From positions 42,271,378 through 42,335,377 of the forward strand of contig CM031879.1 in NCBI GenBank assembly GCA_018697195.1: a stretch of DNA of 64,000 nt. The letters run 5' to 3'. Each line of letters opens with the position of its first letter. The first letter of the stretch is position 1. Positions 1-12,300 of this stretch are shown one piece after another. Origin of the DNA: Certhia americana (lineage: Eukaryota > Chordata > Aves > Passeriformes > Certhiidae). The position numbers and the translations under genes were made by a program. The notes under the pieces were generated by a model. The model was not told the origin of the DNA. It searched no databases and was given only the letters and a program-made list of their open reading frames with translations.

Positions 1-769
1 ATTCTGTTGCCTTTCTGATTCTTCCTAGATGACTTTAGAAGAAAAACCTTATCAGCTGGCAGACCACAGCCTGCAGGCACTGAATATTCTGCAGCTTGGG
101 CTAATTTCTCTGCCTCTAACATCCTGTTTCCATGCAAGCATCTCTTCAGGACAAACAAAATGGGGAAGTGAGACAGAGATACACAAGAAACAATTGCCAG
201 AATAACAAATAAGGATTTAAACTTGGCTTTTGCCTTTCCTTGAAGACTTGCTCCTGGAAAGCAGCCATAGAGTCAGGGAGGGAAGGTCAAGCACCAGCAG
301 TGAGATCAAAAGTGGTCTGAGCACCAGAACAGCTTTCAGGTTACCCCCTGAGTGGAACTAACCTCTTTAATTGCCTTCCTAAACACAGCTAATTGCAAAG
401 TTGCTTTTCTATGATAAGTCATTCATTTCACAGCATAATTGCATAGATCTTTAACTCTTAGAAACAATACAGTTATTTTTCTTTCTCTCACCAACAGTAT
501 TTAAAAATATAGTAGTCAGTAGGCAAGCAGAAGTAGATATATATGTAAATAGGTGCTTAGTTACACAGTTCCTCAAATGAATATGCATTTGGAAGAACAT
601 TTTGTTTTCTGTTTGAAAATCAATTTTAATTTCCTGAATTTCTCTGTGTTAACCTATGTAGCACCAAGCTTTTGTTTACATCTTTGCTTACAAAAGTCCA
701 AGATGCTTTTCTGCAGACTTGTTTGTCAGGAAAATTAATCCACAAACACCTGAGGTTTATGTTCAAAAA

Positions 770-1240
770 GGAGACAGGAATCCTGTAACTTTATTCGAAT
801 AAAGGGAGAGGTCATGGGGCATTTCCCCTGGGGGTCCCTCAAATTTTTGGAGGACGCAGCCTCCTTTTTATCCCAATTTCCCAGCTGCATTTCCTTCTCT
901 CTTTCCCCACTGGCTGAGGTACTTGAGAGGTACAGACTTCCAGGATGGCCTGATACCTAGGATTCCCCTCTAATGTATAACCCTTCCCTTTTAATTTTTA
1001 ATTCTTTTGGAATTTATGGTTTATTCCCATTGTTTCTTTCATCTTTTAATACCCAGTTTCATTTATCAGTAAACCTACATTTGTTTGTAAGGCAAATACC
1101 TTTTTTTCCATGCATCTATCAGTGGAATCCTTCCCCTTTTTCCTTTATCTCTTAGTGCTAGTTTTATCTACCAGCAGACCCACAGCTTGTTTGTAAAGAC
1201 AAATCTATCATTCCTCTCATGTTTGACCTTTGTTTAATAT
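770..1240 (-). mobile_element. LTR-like block, probably solo endogenous-retrovirus LTR
   Basis: The stretch from AGGAGACAGGAATCCTG through TTTTGGAGGACGCAGCCTCC resembles a long terminal repeat common in songbird genomes (recognition from memory, not searched). It contains a 16-nt perfect palindrome, CTTTATTCGAATAAAG (789-804), giving a polyadenylation-type AATAAA on both strands. Boundaries and target-site duplication were not resolved. No viral coding region is attached. Orientation minus is inferred. Confidence 0.42.
1036..1205. repeat. Diverged tandem duplication inside the LTR-like block
   Basis: Two related copies of about 64 nt, 1036-1099 and 1142-1205, about 106 nt apart. Each runs from CTTT(C)AT through an ATCTACCAGCAGACC / TTATCAGTAAACC core to TTGTTTGTAA and CAAAT. 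Confidence 0.6.
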
Positions 1241-3479
1241 AGGCAAGTGTTTTCATTTGTTGATATGGATATGTTGAGACATGTATACTTGGTAACAACT
1301 GAACATCACAACTTAATGTTTTTCAGATGGGACCTCTCCCACAGATAGCTTCTGTTCTCTTAAGAGAAAAGACACATGGAGGCAACTCAAATTTCTGGCA
1401 GATGAGAGACTCGAAGATCCTTCTCACAAAAGGCCCATGCGAAGCAGGTTTGATAAGCTGTCATCTTGTAGTCAACATACTGGAAAGTAAAAGATGTGAA
1501 ATCAGTGTTACAGTGTTGAAGGGTGGACTTAGAATACTCACTGGATTTAGATCCAGCTGATGCTAGTGGGCCTAGTGGCAAGCAAAAGTAAGATTTCACA
1601 TTATAAGGGACTGTCAGGATTAGTGCGAGGGTATTTTAATACTTTGGAACATATATATAATTGTGGCTTGTTCCTTTGTTCTTAATATCCTTTAGTACCC
1701 TTCTCTTAAAGTTAACAAATACCCCTATCCATCTGCTGCAGTGGCATTTATCTGTAATCTGATTCAATTCCCAAGTAATAATTTTGCTTCAGGTTATGGA
1801 ACTTTGGCTGTGACCAGACTAAGGACCACAGCCAAAAGGCAGTTATAAATAACAGTAAGTGTGTTTACTCACATCTGCAGTGGGCTTGCACTAAATTGGG
1901 GAAATTAGAGAAAAGAATGGTGGAAATAAGTAGTAATTGATCTATTCAGAACCTATTCTAGTCCTGGAGCATATTAGTATGTGATAATGCTACAGTGAAT
2001 GGCTCTTGCACCAGTTCTGTAACCAAAGTTAAGATGACTATTCCTTAACCCAGTCATTTTGTTTATTCTTGAGGAAGATTACAGCATCTTATTCCCTGAC
2101 TTTGAGCACTTGTTTCGGGTTTTTTTTCAATTTTGAGTGAGTATTCCAAGTTTAATTTGAAATAAATTTCATGAATATATTTTAGCATGCATTTTAACTT
2201 TTCTATGACTTGAAGGTTCTTAGTGGAATGACACAAACTTTTCAAATACTACTAGGTGAAAGTTTACTGAATTTACGTGCAAAATTTTTTAAAAGTTCTT
2301 GCTACACTTCTGCATTAAAAATTCTTGATATAATCATTAAGTGTTATGTTTGTTAGTAACTGTTGTGGTTTAGGAATGGTACTCCTCAGTTCAGTGCCCC
2401 CACTGAGACTCTCCAAACCGCATGCCGTTTTCTCGCTCCCCTGCTTTGCCCCTCTCTCTTCCCCTGCAGTGGGCTGGAGGAGAGAACTGGAGGAACAAAA
2501 GGCAAAGATCATGGGTTGAAATAAGAAGGAGGTATTGGAAACAGCAATGAGATAAGAAAAGGAACATCAAATGCAATAATACTAATGACAGAGGGTACAA
2601 AAAGAGAAACGATTCATGGAAAACCATGCCAACAATACCGGATGGCTCCCTCCACTACATTTACTCAACCAGAAGGAATCCCTTCTCCCTGGAACAGACA
2701 CCCTTCCCCCATCCCAGCAAGACATGAGGTTGTATAGGATAAAGTCCGGGTCATAGCCATTCCCTCTCCTGACTAATGCAGAAAATTAACCCTGTCCTGA
2801 TCAGAATCAGAACACAAATTAATAGGATGAAGACAAAACTAAATAAGAGAAAGGTGCCAGAATTAGTAAAACATCAAGGATTTAGGCAGATAGTGACTCT
2901 GCAAATGGCTAAGCTGATGCAAAGCACTACTAACAGATGATGTGTTTTTAATAGAAAGATCAACTAAGAATCACTCAAAGCATGTGTGAAAAGGTTGTAT
3001 GCATCTGACAGCCTCCGTTCACATCAATAACACCTTAACAGAGATACATCCAGACTCTTGGTGGTTCATCCAGCATTTCCTTTGCTACTTCTTGGCCCAT
3101 GCCCAGCTTAATACCACAACCCTCTGCTTAATTTAGCATCCCTTCAGATCTGCCAGCAGGAAAACCTACACAAGCTCTCCTACAGCTGACTCATTCAAAT
3201 TGGATGGGCTGGTTTAGATATCTTAAATAGAAAACGTTGACCAGCAAATGATTTAGTAAGCCTTCAGATGAGTATCTCCTCTGCAAGTGTAAATATGCAA
3301 AGGGGAAAAATAAAGAGGAGTTTAGAATAGGTTCTTTATCATTTTCCTTATCTACTGGCACAGATAGATGCTGCAGATTACATTTCTCCTTGACAAATGG
3401 TCAAAGGTGTTTGTCAAAGGTTGAGGAACTGATTTGATGCAGAAGTTTCTGGTTTGCATTTTGGCTCATAGAGGAAGGA

Positions 3480-4026
3480 CCACATCAATTGCTCTTCCTT
3501 CACACCTCGCTCTAGGTCTTAGGCCCCTCTACTGCAAGACTATTATCTCTGACTGAACACACAGCCTGGTGAGGAGCTTGAGTTACTTTTAAGAGTAATC
3601 CAAAAGCCCCTCCAAGGCTGCAGGTGAATCTCTGCAACCCCATGGGCCTCCATGGGCTGCAGGGGCACAGCTACTTCACCATGGTGTGCATCACAAGCTG
3701 CAGGGGAACCTCAGCTCTGGTGCTTGCCCCTCCTTCTGCACTAATCTTGGTGTGTGCAGAATTGCTCGTTTCACATATTCTCACTCTGCTCTGCTCTGAG
3801 AACAATTACATATGTGCAATAAGGGTTTTTTTCCTTCTTAAATATATTATCACAGAGGTGTTAGTATCATTCCTGATTGGATCAGCCTTGGACAGCAGCA
3901 GATCCATTCTGGAGCTGGCTGGCATTGGCTCTGATGGGCATGGAGGAAGCTGCTGGCAGCTTCTTCCAGAAGCCATTCCTCTAGCCCCCCCAGCTACCCA
4001 AAATCCAGCCACATAAACCCAACACA
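3480..4026 (-). mobile_element. Avian ERVL-type solo LTR (degenerate)
   Basis: Read on the minus strand it begins TGTGTTGGGTTTATGTGGC at 4026, continues through a GGGGGGCTAGAGG run, CCAATGCCAGCC and GATAATATATTTAAG (TATA-like, about 3838-3854), then a GCAG-rich stretch. This is the familiar opening of a widespread avian LTR family (memory-based). The distal boundary near 3480 is approximate. No retroviral genes are present. A 130-codon open frame across it on the + strand is incidental. Confidence 0.6.
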
Positions 4027-4339
4027 CACTGGTCCCATAAAGGAAAGCATTAACCAGCTATTTGGCTATGTCAGAGATGCCCAGGAGTTGTGTATAGCTC
4101 CAAGATTTCATCACAAGGGAACATATCCCTGGGCAAGTGGATCAGATGGATTAGTGGGACTCCAGCAAAGCACCATTTTCAGTGGAGCCCATGGACATAT
4201 CACTGCTGGCTGCAGCTGATAGCATCCCATACAGATCCCCAAAGAGTTATAACAGCATAGTGCTGTTCTTGAGTCTGCCATTTCCTCATTGTGGAGACCA
4301 ATAAAAATGCAAAATGGCCAGTAACTTTTAGATTAAACA

Positions 4340-4507
4340 AAAGTCTAAACCAAAAAAAGAAACCTAAACAAAAACAAAAACAAAAAAAAAACCAAAACAA
4401 ACAAGAAAACAAACAAAACCAAACAAACAAACAAAAAAAAAACCAAAACAAAAAAAAACCCCAAAAAACCAAAAAAACCCCAAACAAACAAAAAAAAAAA
4501 AAAAAAA
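4340..4507. repeat. A-rich low-complexity tract
   Basis: About 170 nt of A runs broken by single or paired C (AAAC, AAAACC) ending in a run of about 18 A. It causes spurious Lys/Asn/Gln-rich frames on + and Phe-rich frames on -. Confidence 0.95.
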
Positions 4508-5436
4508 GCAAGACTGAGAAGCAGAACTAAAATCCAAATCTGCAAATTCAGTTTCAGTATTCAAATGCCTCAGTCAGGAAAGGAATCCTTCTCAGAAAAG
4601 CTTTTATAAAAAAACTGCCCAGCATTTCCTTTCTATTTTGCCAACATGCAGTTACAGTAAAAAATTATCTTAACTATACAATGAGAAAAACAGTTATTTC
4701 AAGTATTACACCAAAGATAAAATGCCTGTTAACATTAATGCTACCAATTATTACTTTTTAAATGAAAGGTTATTTACCTTTTGCAAAAAAAAAACATTTC
4801 AGAACTAAGCTAAGGTAACCACATGGACTTATAAAACAAAACAAATAAAATCTTAAGTGGTCTTGAAACTTCAAAATGGGAAATATCAAAGTGAAGCTAC
4901 ATAAATTGAGCATAAAAAAACAAATCTCATTTACTAGTAATATTTTGTAAGATTGTATGTAGATTCATAAATGCAGGGAAATTTAACATGCAGATGAAAA
5001 AGAAGAAGGAGGGAAGCATGAACTGCAGTGGAAAAGCAATCTTAAGTTAATTTAGGATGTGTTCTGCCTAACACTGTTGAAGATCTAAATGAGAGCTCTT
5101 TAAATTGTAGATGTAGAAACAAGTCCTGGTGTGATTCACATTCTGACTTCAAATCTAACATGACATGCTGAAAAACATAAATGTTGCTTAGGATAGCAAA
5201 GGAAGCTCAGTTTGCTTCCCTGGCTTTTTTATAAATTTTGGTTGAGGTGCCGGAGCTAGACAGCAATGCTTTGTAAAGTCTAACATTAACAGGCAGACTA
5301 CCTTGTTTGCCTTCCCTTCAGTGCCTGAAAAATAAAACACAGTACAACAACAGGATAAAAACACCAATTATGGAACTGACAGCCAAGGGAATACAGTAAA
5401 ATGATTTGCTATTGTCTGCTTAGATTTTATAAAAGT

Positions 5437-5500
5437 ATCATAGAATAGTTTGGGTTGGAAGGTATCTTGGAAGATCATCTAATTCCAACATGAGCATCAG
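5437..5500 (-). mobile_element. CR1 LINE 3' end fragment
   Basis: ATCATAGAATAGTTTGGGTT followed by GGAAGGTATCTTGGAAGATC and ATCTAATTCCAAC is the reverse complement of the CR1 3' terminus (normally ending ...ATTCTATGAT). A scrap of about 60 nt, so heavily 5'-truncated. Confidence 0.85.
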
Positions 5501-5995
5501 TTCATGCTGGAATCAGTTCAGTCATGAACTGATTATGCTGGTTTCTGGTCTGCTGTGTTAATAACAAATATTACACTGTGAAGCAGTACAAAATAAACCT
5601 GTAGCCTCCCTTTCTATTTCCATAACAACAGCAGAAGCTCAGCTTTTCCAGTATACAAATAGGTATTTCTAGAAGAACGTGTTGAAGGTAGAAACTCCAA
5701 TTTACTTCAGGAGCTTTGAAAGGAATTGGGACTACTTTGCCACTTCAAGAATTGGGTCACTCATGGGCAAAACTCCATGCATTAACTCTCAGTGCAAAGC
5801 TGGCTCTCAGAAGCATATGCAGAATTAAATGTTGCAAGATGAGGCTCTGGTCTAAGCTGCTGCTTAGCTGGAAAGAGAGTGGAAAAATCAGAAATAGAAA
5901 AGTGACAGGCAGGGAACAGTCTGCAGAACTGTGCTCTGATGGCTCTCCCTGGGATAGGTGGGATATGACATCCTATCGTATTCTATTCTATCCTC

Positions 5996-6023
5996 TCCTG
6001 TCCTGTCCTGTCCTGTCCTGTCC
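5996..6023. repeat. (CCTGT)n short tandem repeat
   Basis: Five consecutive CCTGT units, preceded by a related degenerate TATTC/TATCC stretch from about 5971. Confidence 0.9.
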
Positions 6024-7289
6024 CATCATGATAGAACCTGCTAGCCCACACAACTGGACTGCTTTCTTGTGGCAGCCACCGTATGCAGTTCAGTCCTCCC
6101 AAGACAAAAATTGAAGCAGAACTTTGCTTTTTTGCAGGTTTGGCAATCAGAGAAGTCAGCCCTAGGAGTGGATGCTGTTCTCTAAGACTAGAACAGGCCT
6201 GGCCTCACTCATTTAAACAAACCAGCCATTCGGTGAAGTATGGGTGGCTTATTCTAAGAACAGGTGTCTGCAATACATGCAGCACTTGGTGATTTTGCAA
6301 AAGGAGGGATGTTTACAGAAGATGACCTGTTGCTGGACATGTTCTATGGTCAGAATAAGAGACATCTTGCAATTAGGATGCTGATATCCTTTGCCGTTTA
6401 GCCTCATCAGTTTAGAGCAAGAGAAAGATCACTGACAGGTTTATATTTGAACTGAAAATAAACTAGAAGGCAAGGTAGTGTGTAATGCACTCCAGTACGA
6501 CATGTTCAGCCTCCTTTGCAAAGATGCATGTATAAATGACATTTCCATACACAACCTACATTGGTGATATGGGCATGAGAATTTACTTTGACTAGATGTT
6601 CAGTCCTCCACAGGTAGCTGCAGGCAGCGTTGGCACATGGAGCATCTCTTTGCATGTGGCAAGAAGAAAAATTGTGCAATGATTCTCTTCCGCATCCTGT
6701 GGTACAATTTGCAGATTTTGGATGTGTTTTGGAGTCACTATACAAGAAGTAAGCAGATGGGCTGTGGAGAGCTCTGGATTTCATGGGAATATTTGTCCTA
6801 GACACTTTTTACTACAAAATTATTGAATATTTTTGCTGACCAGAACAACATCAATTCTTGCACAATAGCTGCTGCTGGGTATTGTAATGGAGAAAAATAA
6901 TCAAAATTTGTTAACTTTGTTGCAATTCCTACTTGAAAATATGGCTCTTGACTGATTCATACAGAGGTTACTTTTGTTCTAATTTTAACAGTCACACTTT
7001 TTCCTGCTATCAAGCTACTTCAAGAAAAAAGCAGTGTCGACGGAGGGTCAGATGACTTCTCAGTTTTGAACATTACATCCTCTTCTCAGTAAGGCAATGG
7101 GCCCCACACCCATCCTCACCCAGAGTTTCCAGAGGCACCCAAAATAGAACACTAAAAGGCGTCTTTGCCGCTTTTCATTTTTTATATAAAATTCAGCAAA
7201 ACGGTGATTTACCATAAGCTCAGCATGCAACCTATACTTCACATTGTGTTGAGCCTCAGCCAGCAGTGACAGAGTGGGAAAGGAAGTAA

Positions 7290-7908
7290 ATCAGTTGCGC
7301 CGTCCAACGTTGGATGGGCGTCCATCTCCCACCAGCACAGCTGGAAAGGGACAGGGTTTATGTGCGCCGGCAGGACTCGGGAAAATGCCGAGAGCCTTTG
7401 TTCTACCTCAGGCAAGACCAAGATCTAACCAGAGATCTCTGACCCCTCAACCTTCCCGCTCAAGGTGCCATCGGCCGACTGGTTGACGGGGATGCTGTTT
7501 AGCAGGGCGGTTCTGCAGTGCATTTGAACGGGGACATAGACGGGTGTCCAGGCTCGCAGCGGGCGCTGCCGGTGCCCAGCAGAGCCTGACCCACGCCCAC
7601 ACCCGGCACCCGCCAGCGGAGCGCGCCACCGGCTGCCCCCGCTTAGCCCCTTCATCCCTGTTAGCCCACTGTCCCGGGGGGCTTCAGCCGGGCCGGGAGC
7701 GAGGCAAAGCGAGTGCACGGGGGCCGCCCTGCCCCGGAGAGGCTCCCCTGCTCCGGTGCCCCGGAGGGGTCCCTGTGCGGGTGCGGGTGCTGAGCGCCGC
7801 CGGGCGAGGTGGGTCTCGCTCCCCTCCGCGTCCCGCCGCGCCGCTGCGAGGCGGCCGCCCCCGGCAGCCCGGCGGCCGAGGTGGGCTCCCGCGGCGCCGC
7901 CGCCGCCC
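7290..7908 (+). promoter_or_regulatory. GC/CpG-rich island, presumed PLXNC1 promoter side
   Basis: GC and CpG content rises sharply from about 7.29 kb and reaches long runs of CCGCC/GGCGGC just before the gap at 7909. With exon 1 it forms one CpG island to about 9.3 kb. No TATA box was found. Position immediately upstream of exon 1 makes it the likely promoter, but the transcription start cannot be placed because 400 N intervene. Several long open frames here are by-products of high GC. Confidence 0.65.
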
Positions 7909-8308
7909 NNNNNNNNNNNNNNNNNNNNNNNNNNNNNNNNNNNNNNNNNNNNNNNNNNNNNNNNNNNNNNNNNNNNNNNNNNNNNNNNNNNNNNNNNNNN
8001 NNNNNNNNNNNNNNNNNNNNNNNNNNNNNNNNNNNNNNNNNNNNNNNNNNNNNNNNNNNNNNNNNNNNNNNNNNNNNNNNNNNNNNNNNNNNNNNNNNNN
8101 NNNNNNNNNNNNNNNNNNNNNNNNNNNNNNNNNNNNNNNNNNNNNNNNNNNNNNNNNNNNNNNNNNNNNNNNNNNNNNNNNNNNNNNNNNNNNNNNNNNN
8201 NNNNNNNNNNNNNNNNNNNNNNNNNNNNNNNNNNNNNNNNNNNNNNNNNNNNNNNNNNNNNNNNNNNNNNNNNNNNNNNNNNNNNNNNNNNNNNNNNNNN
8301 NNNNNNNN
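7909..8308. other. Assembly gap (400 N)
   Basis: Exactly 400 unknown bases between the GC-rich promoter side and exon 1 of PLXNC1. The right edge begins with a 47-nt inverted copy of sequence inside exon 1, so the round gap size is a placeholder. Confidence 0.99.
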
Positions 8309-8355
8309 TCACCTCGATGTTGTCGATGGGGGCCCCCGGCAGCTCGAAGCTCTGG
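8309..8355 (-). repeat. 47-nt inverted copy of exon 1 at gap edge (likely assembly artefact)
   Basis: 8309-8355 is the perfect reverse complement of 8430-8476. The match ends exactly at the gap on one side, and at 8356 versus 8429 on the other. It copies codons encoding QSFELPGAPIDNIEV. A fold-back at a contig end explains it better than a real hairpin. Confidence 0.9.
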
Positions 8356-8358
8356 CCC

Positions 8359-9306
8359 ATGGCGGCGCCGCCGCCCGCCCTCAGCTGGGCGCTGCCCCTG
8401 CTGGCGGCGCTGGCGGGCGCCGCCGGACCCCAGAGCTTCGAGCTGCCGGGGGCCCCCATCGACAACATCGAGGTGAGCGGCGGCGCCGTGCTGGTGGCGG
8501 GCGGCAGCTGCCTCTACGAGCTGCGGCCCGAGCTGCGGCCCCGCCGCCGCGTGGTGCCGGCGGCGGGGCAGGACTGCGGGGAGCCCCCCGGCATGCGCAG
8601 CAACCTGCTGCTGTACTACGAGGAGGCCGGCGGGGTGGGCATCCTGCTGACCGGCTGGACCCAGGATGGCGGCGCCTGCCAGGTGTGGGAGCAGCCGTCC
8701 TACCGGCAGCGCTTGAACCAAAGCGAGGTGGTCAGTTGCCTGCCCGACGGCTCCACCGCCGGCGTCGTCTTCCAGCAGGCCGGCGCCTGGTACCTGGCCG
8801 TGGCGGCCACCTACTCAACCAGCGCTGACACGAACCACCTGCACTGCGAGCCTTCGAAGTCGGACAAGGAGACTGTCATCACGGTGCGCAGCATGGTCAA
8901 CCTGAAGTCCAAGGAGGAGCTGGGCATCATCAAGCGCAGGGAGGAACCTTTGCACTTTGTTGATGCGCTCCAGTGGGGGGATCACCTTTTCTTTCCCTAC
9001 TACACGTTGAAGGCCAGGTTGGGCAATAACACGGAGCCACCCAGCATGGCTGTCCTGCGCCAGCTGGTCCCTTCAGAGGGTGGCCTTACTTTGCAAGGGC
9101 ACGTCTATTTGGACTGCGGCTGTAGGGGCCTCATTATTTCCTCCAGCCTTGTCCGTCAGGGTGAGCAGGGCTGGTGGGTGGGTGTGTTCCGCCACAGCCA
9201 CAACGCCAAGGCATGGAACAGCACTGCCGTCTGCATCTTTGGGATGGAGGAGATGAAGGAGCAAGCCTGTGCATCTACGCACTTCAATATGAACGGGAAG
9301 AGCTGT
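8359..9306 (+). CDS. PLXNC1: PLXNC1 exon 1: start, signal peptide, most of sema domain
   Basis: Codons 1-316. The ATG at 8359 opens a hydrophobic leader (Pro/Ala-rich, then WALPLLAALAGAAG), a plausible signal peptide cut near residue 22-24. The sema blade motifs LLLTGWT-like (ILLTGWTQDGGACQ), STAGVVF, WYLAVAATY, LHFVDA and FFPYY follow. Sequons include NQS, NNT and NST. The donor is gtaagt at 9307, phase 0. The exon is strongly GC-rich at its 5' end and becomes AT-richer later. The start choice is reasonable, but the sequence ending 3 nt before the ATG is an inverted copy of 8430-8476 next to a gap, so the true 5'UTR is not visible and a longer N terminus cannot be excluded. Confidence 0.93.
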
Positions 9307-12300
9307 GTAAGTCTGGGCATCGTTTGCTAACCTTTCATCCTGCACACCCTTGTTGGCTGTTATTGTTGTGGCTGGTGTCCCTATGCATGACCCGTTGGGT
9401 GTCCCTGACCTGGAGGCACATGAAGTTAGTGAGAAACTTCAGAGCCACACCAGGCTTTGCACATCAGCCCTGGCTCTGTCAGCTCTAGTGATTTCTCCAG
9501 CTCATTCTGTTTCTAAAAAGCTGATCCTTTCCCAAAATTTGGTGTACTTTCCACCTACCTGTTGGGAAAGACATCTGAGGGAGCTCCTGAGAGCATCCTG
9601 GGTCAGACCTGACTCTTAGGCTTCTCTCTCAATGTGTCCTTTTCATCCTAGGATTAGTCGTATTTAATTTTATTTTCCATACAGCCTAGATAAAGCATCT
9701 CCTATCTTATTGTGTGCATTCACATCTCATGTCATTGCAGCTACATCAGAAATGGAAAAAAAAGCCTGTCAAATTGTCTCTGTGCACTGGGCTGTGTGCA
9801 CTGTTATCCCTATCACTTGCTAGTTACCTGTGGTTGCTTGTTCAGTGGTAGGTATTTCCCAAGCCTTGACTTGCCTTGCTTGGGAGGGCTCTCACAGCCA
9901 CCTCTCCAAATCCTTGTGTGCAACAGACAAAAGTAGGCAATATCTCTTTGTTGTTGCAGTGGTTACATTTTCACAGACAGTGGTATCTCATGGAGTTCCC
10001 CATGTCACCTACTTCAGGAACATTCTCTTCAGTTCCTTCCTCCTTTTCAGGGTGAGCTGGGCACTTGAGGAGTGGGATAGACAAGGCTACTGGCTCTGCT
10101 GTGGTCTCAGGAGTAAAGAAATTATCTAAAAATTATATTCAGGAAGGTAAAAATGTAATTCAAATGAAGAAGGTGCTTTTGAAAGACCTGTCCATGTTTT
10201 TAAGTTAGACTCAGAAGACTTTCCAGAGCTGTGGCAAAAGGACTACTGAAAAGTATCAAGGAGAACCGTAGGGGATCAAGCAAGGCATCATAAAGTAAAC
10301 CCTAAGGCTTTTGCAGTTCCCACACCATCCGGGGTCTTTGCAGCTAAACTTCTGAATCCTTGATGTATAACGATAGAAATTTCTTCAAAATTCCTTGAAA
10401 GAAGTGCAGTAGATTTACTGTCATTCCTTGGTTTTCCAAATCTAACTCATAGCAGAGTGCAGTGCTGAGATTTTTCCAAACACTACCAGAGGGCACGTGT
10501 GATTCAGTCTGCTTATCTCCCTACTGAGCTGTGAGACTATTGCCAGTGTTAGAGGACGTGGTTGTGAATGAGAACCCCATATGTGGGTGAGACAACTGTG
10601 CTGAAGTAAATAGTGAAACTCAATATGGAGCCAGAGCCAATCCTTTGATTTCCAGTGCAAGCTTACTGTGTGATTTCTGTGCTCCCACGAAGCAAACTTC
10701 GTGAATGAATTTGAAGTCTCATTCTGATCCCCAAATACCTATTTGCTTGGTGGAATTTTAGTTTGTATCGTTTGTTCCTAATTACTTGTGAAGTTTCTTA
10801 GAGAAGTGCTTTCTGAGCCTGCTAAACAGAACAGAAAAAGAAAGCTCCCTGGTCAGTAGATCCTTTCTAAACACTTTACTAAACCTGATGCAAGAAATTT
10901 CAGAAGATCCTCATGGATCTCATAAAGTAACATAATGCAGGTAAGGTGAGGCATGTATTTCTGCAGACAGGGCAATTCCTTGTCGCCATTGCCTCTCAGG
11001 TCCTGAATATGAAAAATCAATGATCCACTTGCTTCAGGATCGGTCTGATTCACCTCAGACTCCTGTGACTCCAGAGTTACTTTCATGTCCCAATAGTAAC
11101 TCTGGAAAATTAGATTGTACTTGGATACAATGTTGAAGAATTTCAGCTGTTACAACCTTTAAAAGGATTGATTACTTAACCTTATGTTCCAAACTATGAT
11201 GATGTTATTGACTGTAATATTTTGGCACAAGAAATGCAGTAATATTTTGTGAGCTAGTGGAACATGTGGGTCCTGTGAAGTAATATGGCCTATAACATTA
11301 CATGGCTAATTAGCTCTCTTTTTTAAGCTAATTATATGTGCTTATGGTGTATAAACATAGAAATAAATGCATGTAGTTCAGCTTTAATATTTTTTATACT
11401 ACAGAAGGTTAGGCTAGGCTATTACAGAGTAAGTTTGGAGATGACAGGCCCATATGCTGCTGCTTCTGTGTTGTTTCAGACCAGATCATTCTACCGTCTC
11501 TCACCAAAGTATGGGAGTCCCTGCAATCATGGAATATGCTGTTCTTGGACTCAGAAACACATGGGCTTCAGAGCTGACAGGAAGATGGAGTGTGGCACGT
11601 CCATCAACGTGCAGCTTGCAGCAGTGTGTGTGATCCTAGCGGTGGCTCTGGCCAGAAGGAGTGTCTCTGTGTAGTACATAGGGAAGGTAGCACGTAGGGA
11701 ATGTAGCACGGAGCTGTCAGGAGTAGGTTGTACTACGATGTGTAGGAATGGCAGCAAGCAGCAGTACTTAACACGTGCTTTAAGTCCAGTCTTTTAAAGG
11801 AGGTGTTGGTCTTGAGCAAAGGAATGTGTTGCAACGTTATGAGCGCTTTAAGTGCAAGACCTCTCAGGTGCTTGTGCTGAATGTCAGTCTGGCTTTTGCA
11901 TTGCAGATACCATGTGTTGTAGGGTGCTGCAGGGTGCTGTGGGTCTTAATCTTCTCTGCTGGGTACACTTGAATGCAGGCGCTTAGGTGTGATGTGATGA
12001 GGTATGTGTCAATCCCAGACATGGGTTATCAGTTTATGTAGGAATTGAAAAATACAGGGATTTTTTTCCCTGCAGGAATATGATTTATAGTAAGCATATA
12101 CATTAGGGAGTAGTGGCAGTTTGTTTTCCTTTTGATCTTGTCATCCTTCAGATTTCTGTTATTATTCTGATTACCTTTAGGCAAGACATCCTCTTAACCC
12201 TCTCCACTCACATTTCATTTCTCAATAGGACACTAAGAGGGGCTTAGCCCAGTGTATTTGTGGTCCTGAATTCCCTGTTATGCCATTGCTTCGTGGCGTA

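Larger units (their letters stand above)
1..7289. other. Upstream DNA without a recognised gene
   Basis: AT-rich with many stops in all frames. Apart from the two LTR-like blocks, the A-rich tract, the pentanucleotide repeat and the CR1 scrap listed separately, I see nothing coding. Short frames here have no recognisable domains. The neighbouring gene on this side is not visible. Confidence 0.7.

Noticed and set aside
3624..4016. 130-codon + strand frame upstream of PLXNC1
   Set aside because: Lies within the LTR-like block read against its own orientation; no domain.
4200..4564. Lys/Asn/Gln-rich and Phe-rich frames
   Set aside because: Translation of the A-rich tract on either strand; no gene.
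8309..8476. A regulatory hairpin at the PLXNC1 start
   Set aside because: The inverted repeat ends exactly at a gap and has the same 47-nt length as the duplication at the other gap, so an assembly artefact is far more likely.
7425..8828. Several 300+ codon frames on both strands across the promoter gap
   Set aside because: They run through the 400 N and owe their length to unknown residues and GC-rich sequence. Only the frame starting at 8359 has plexin content.
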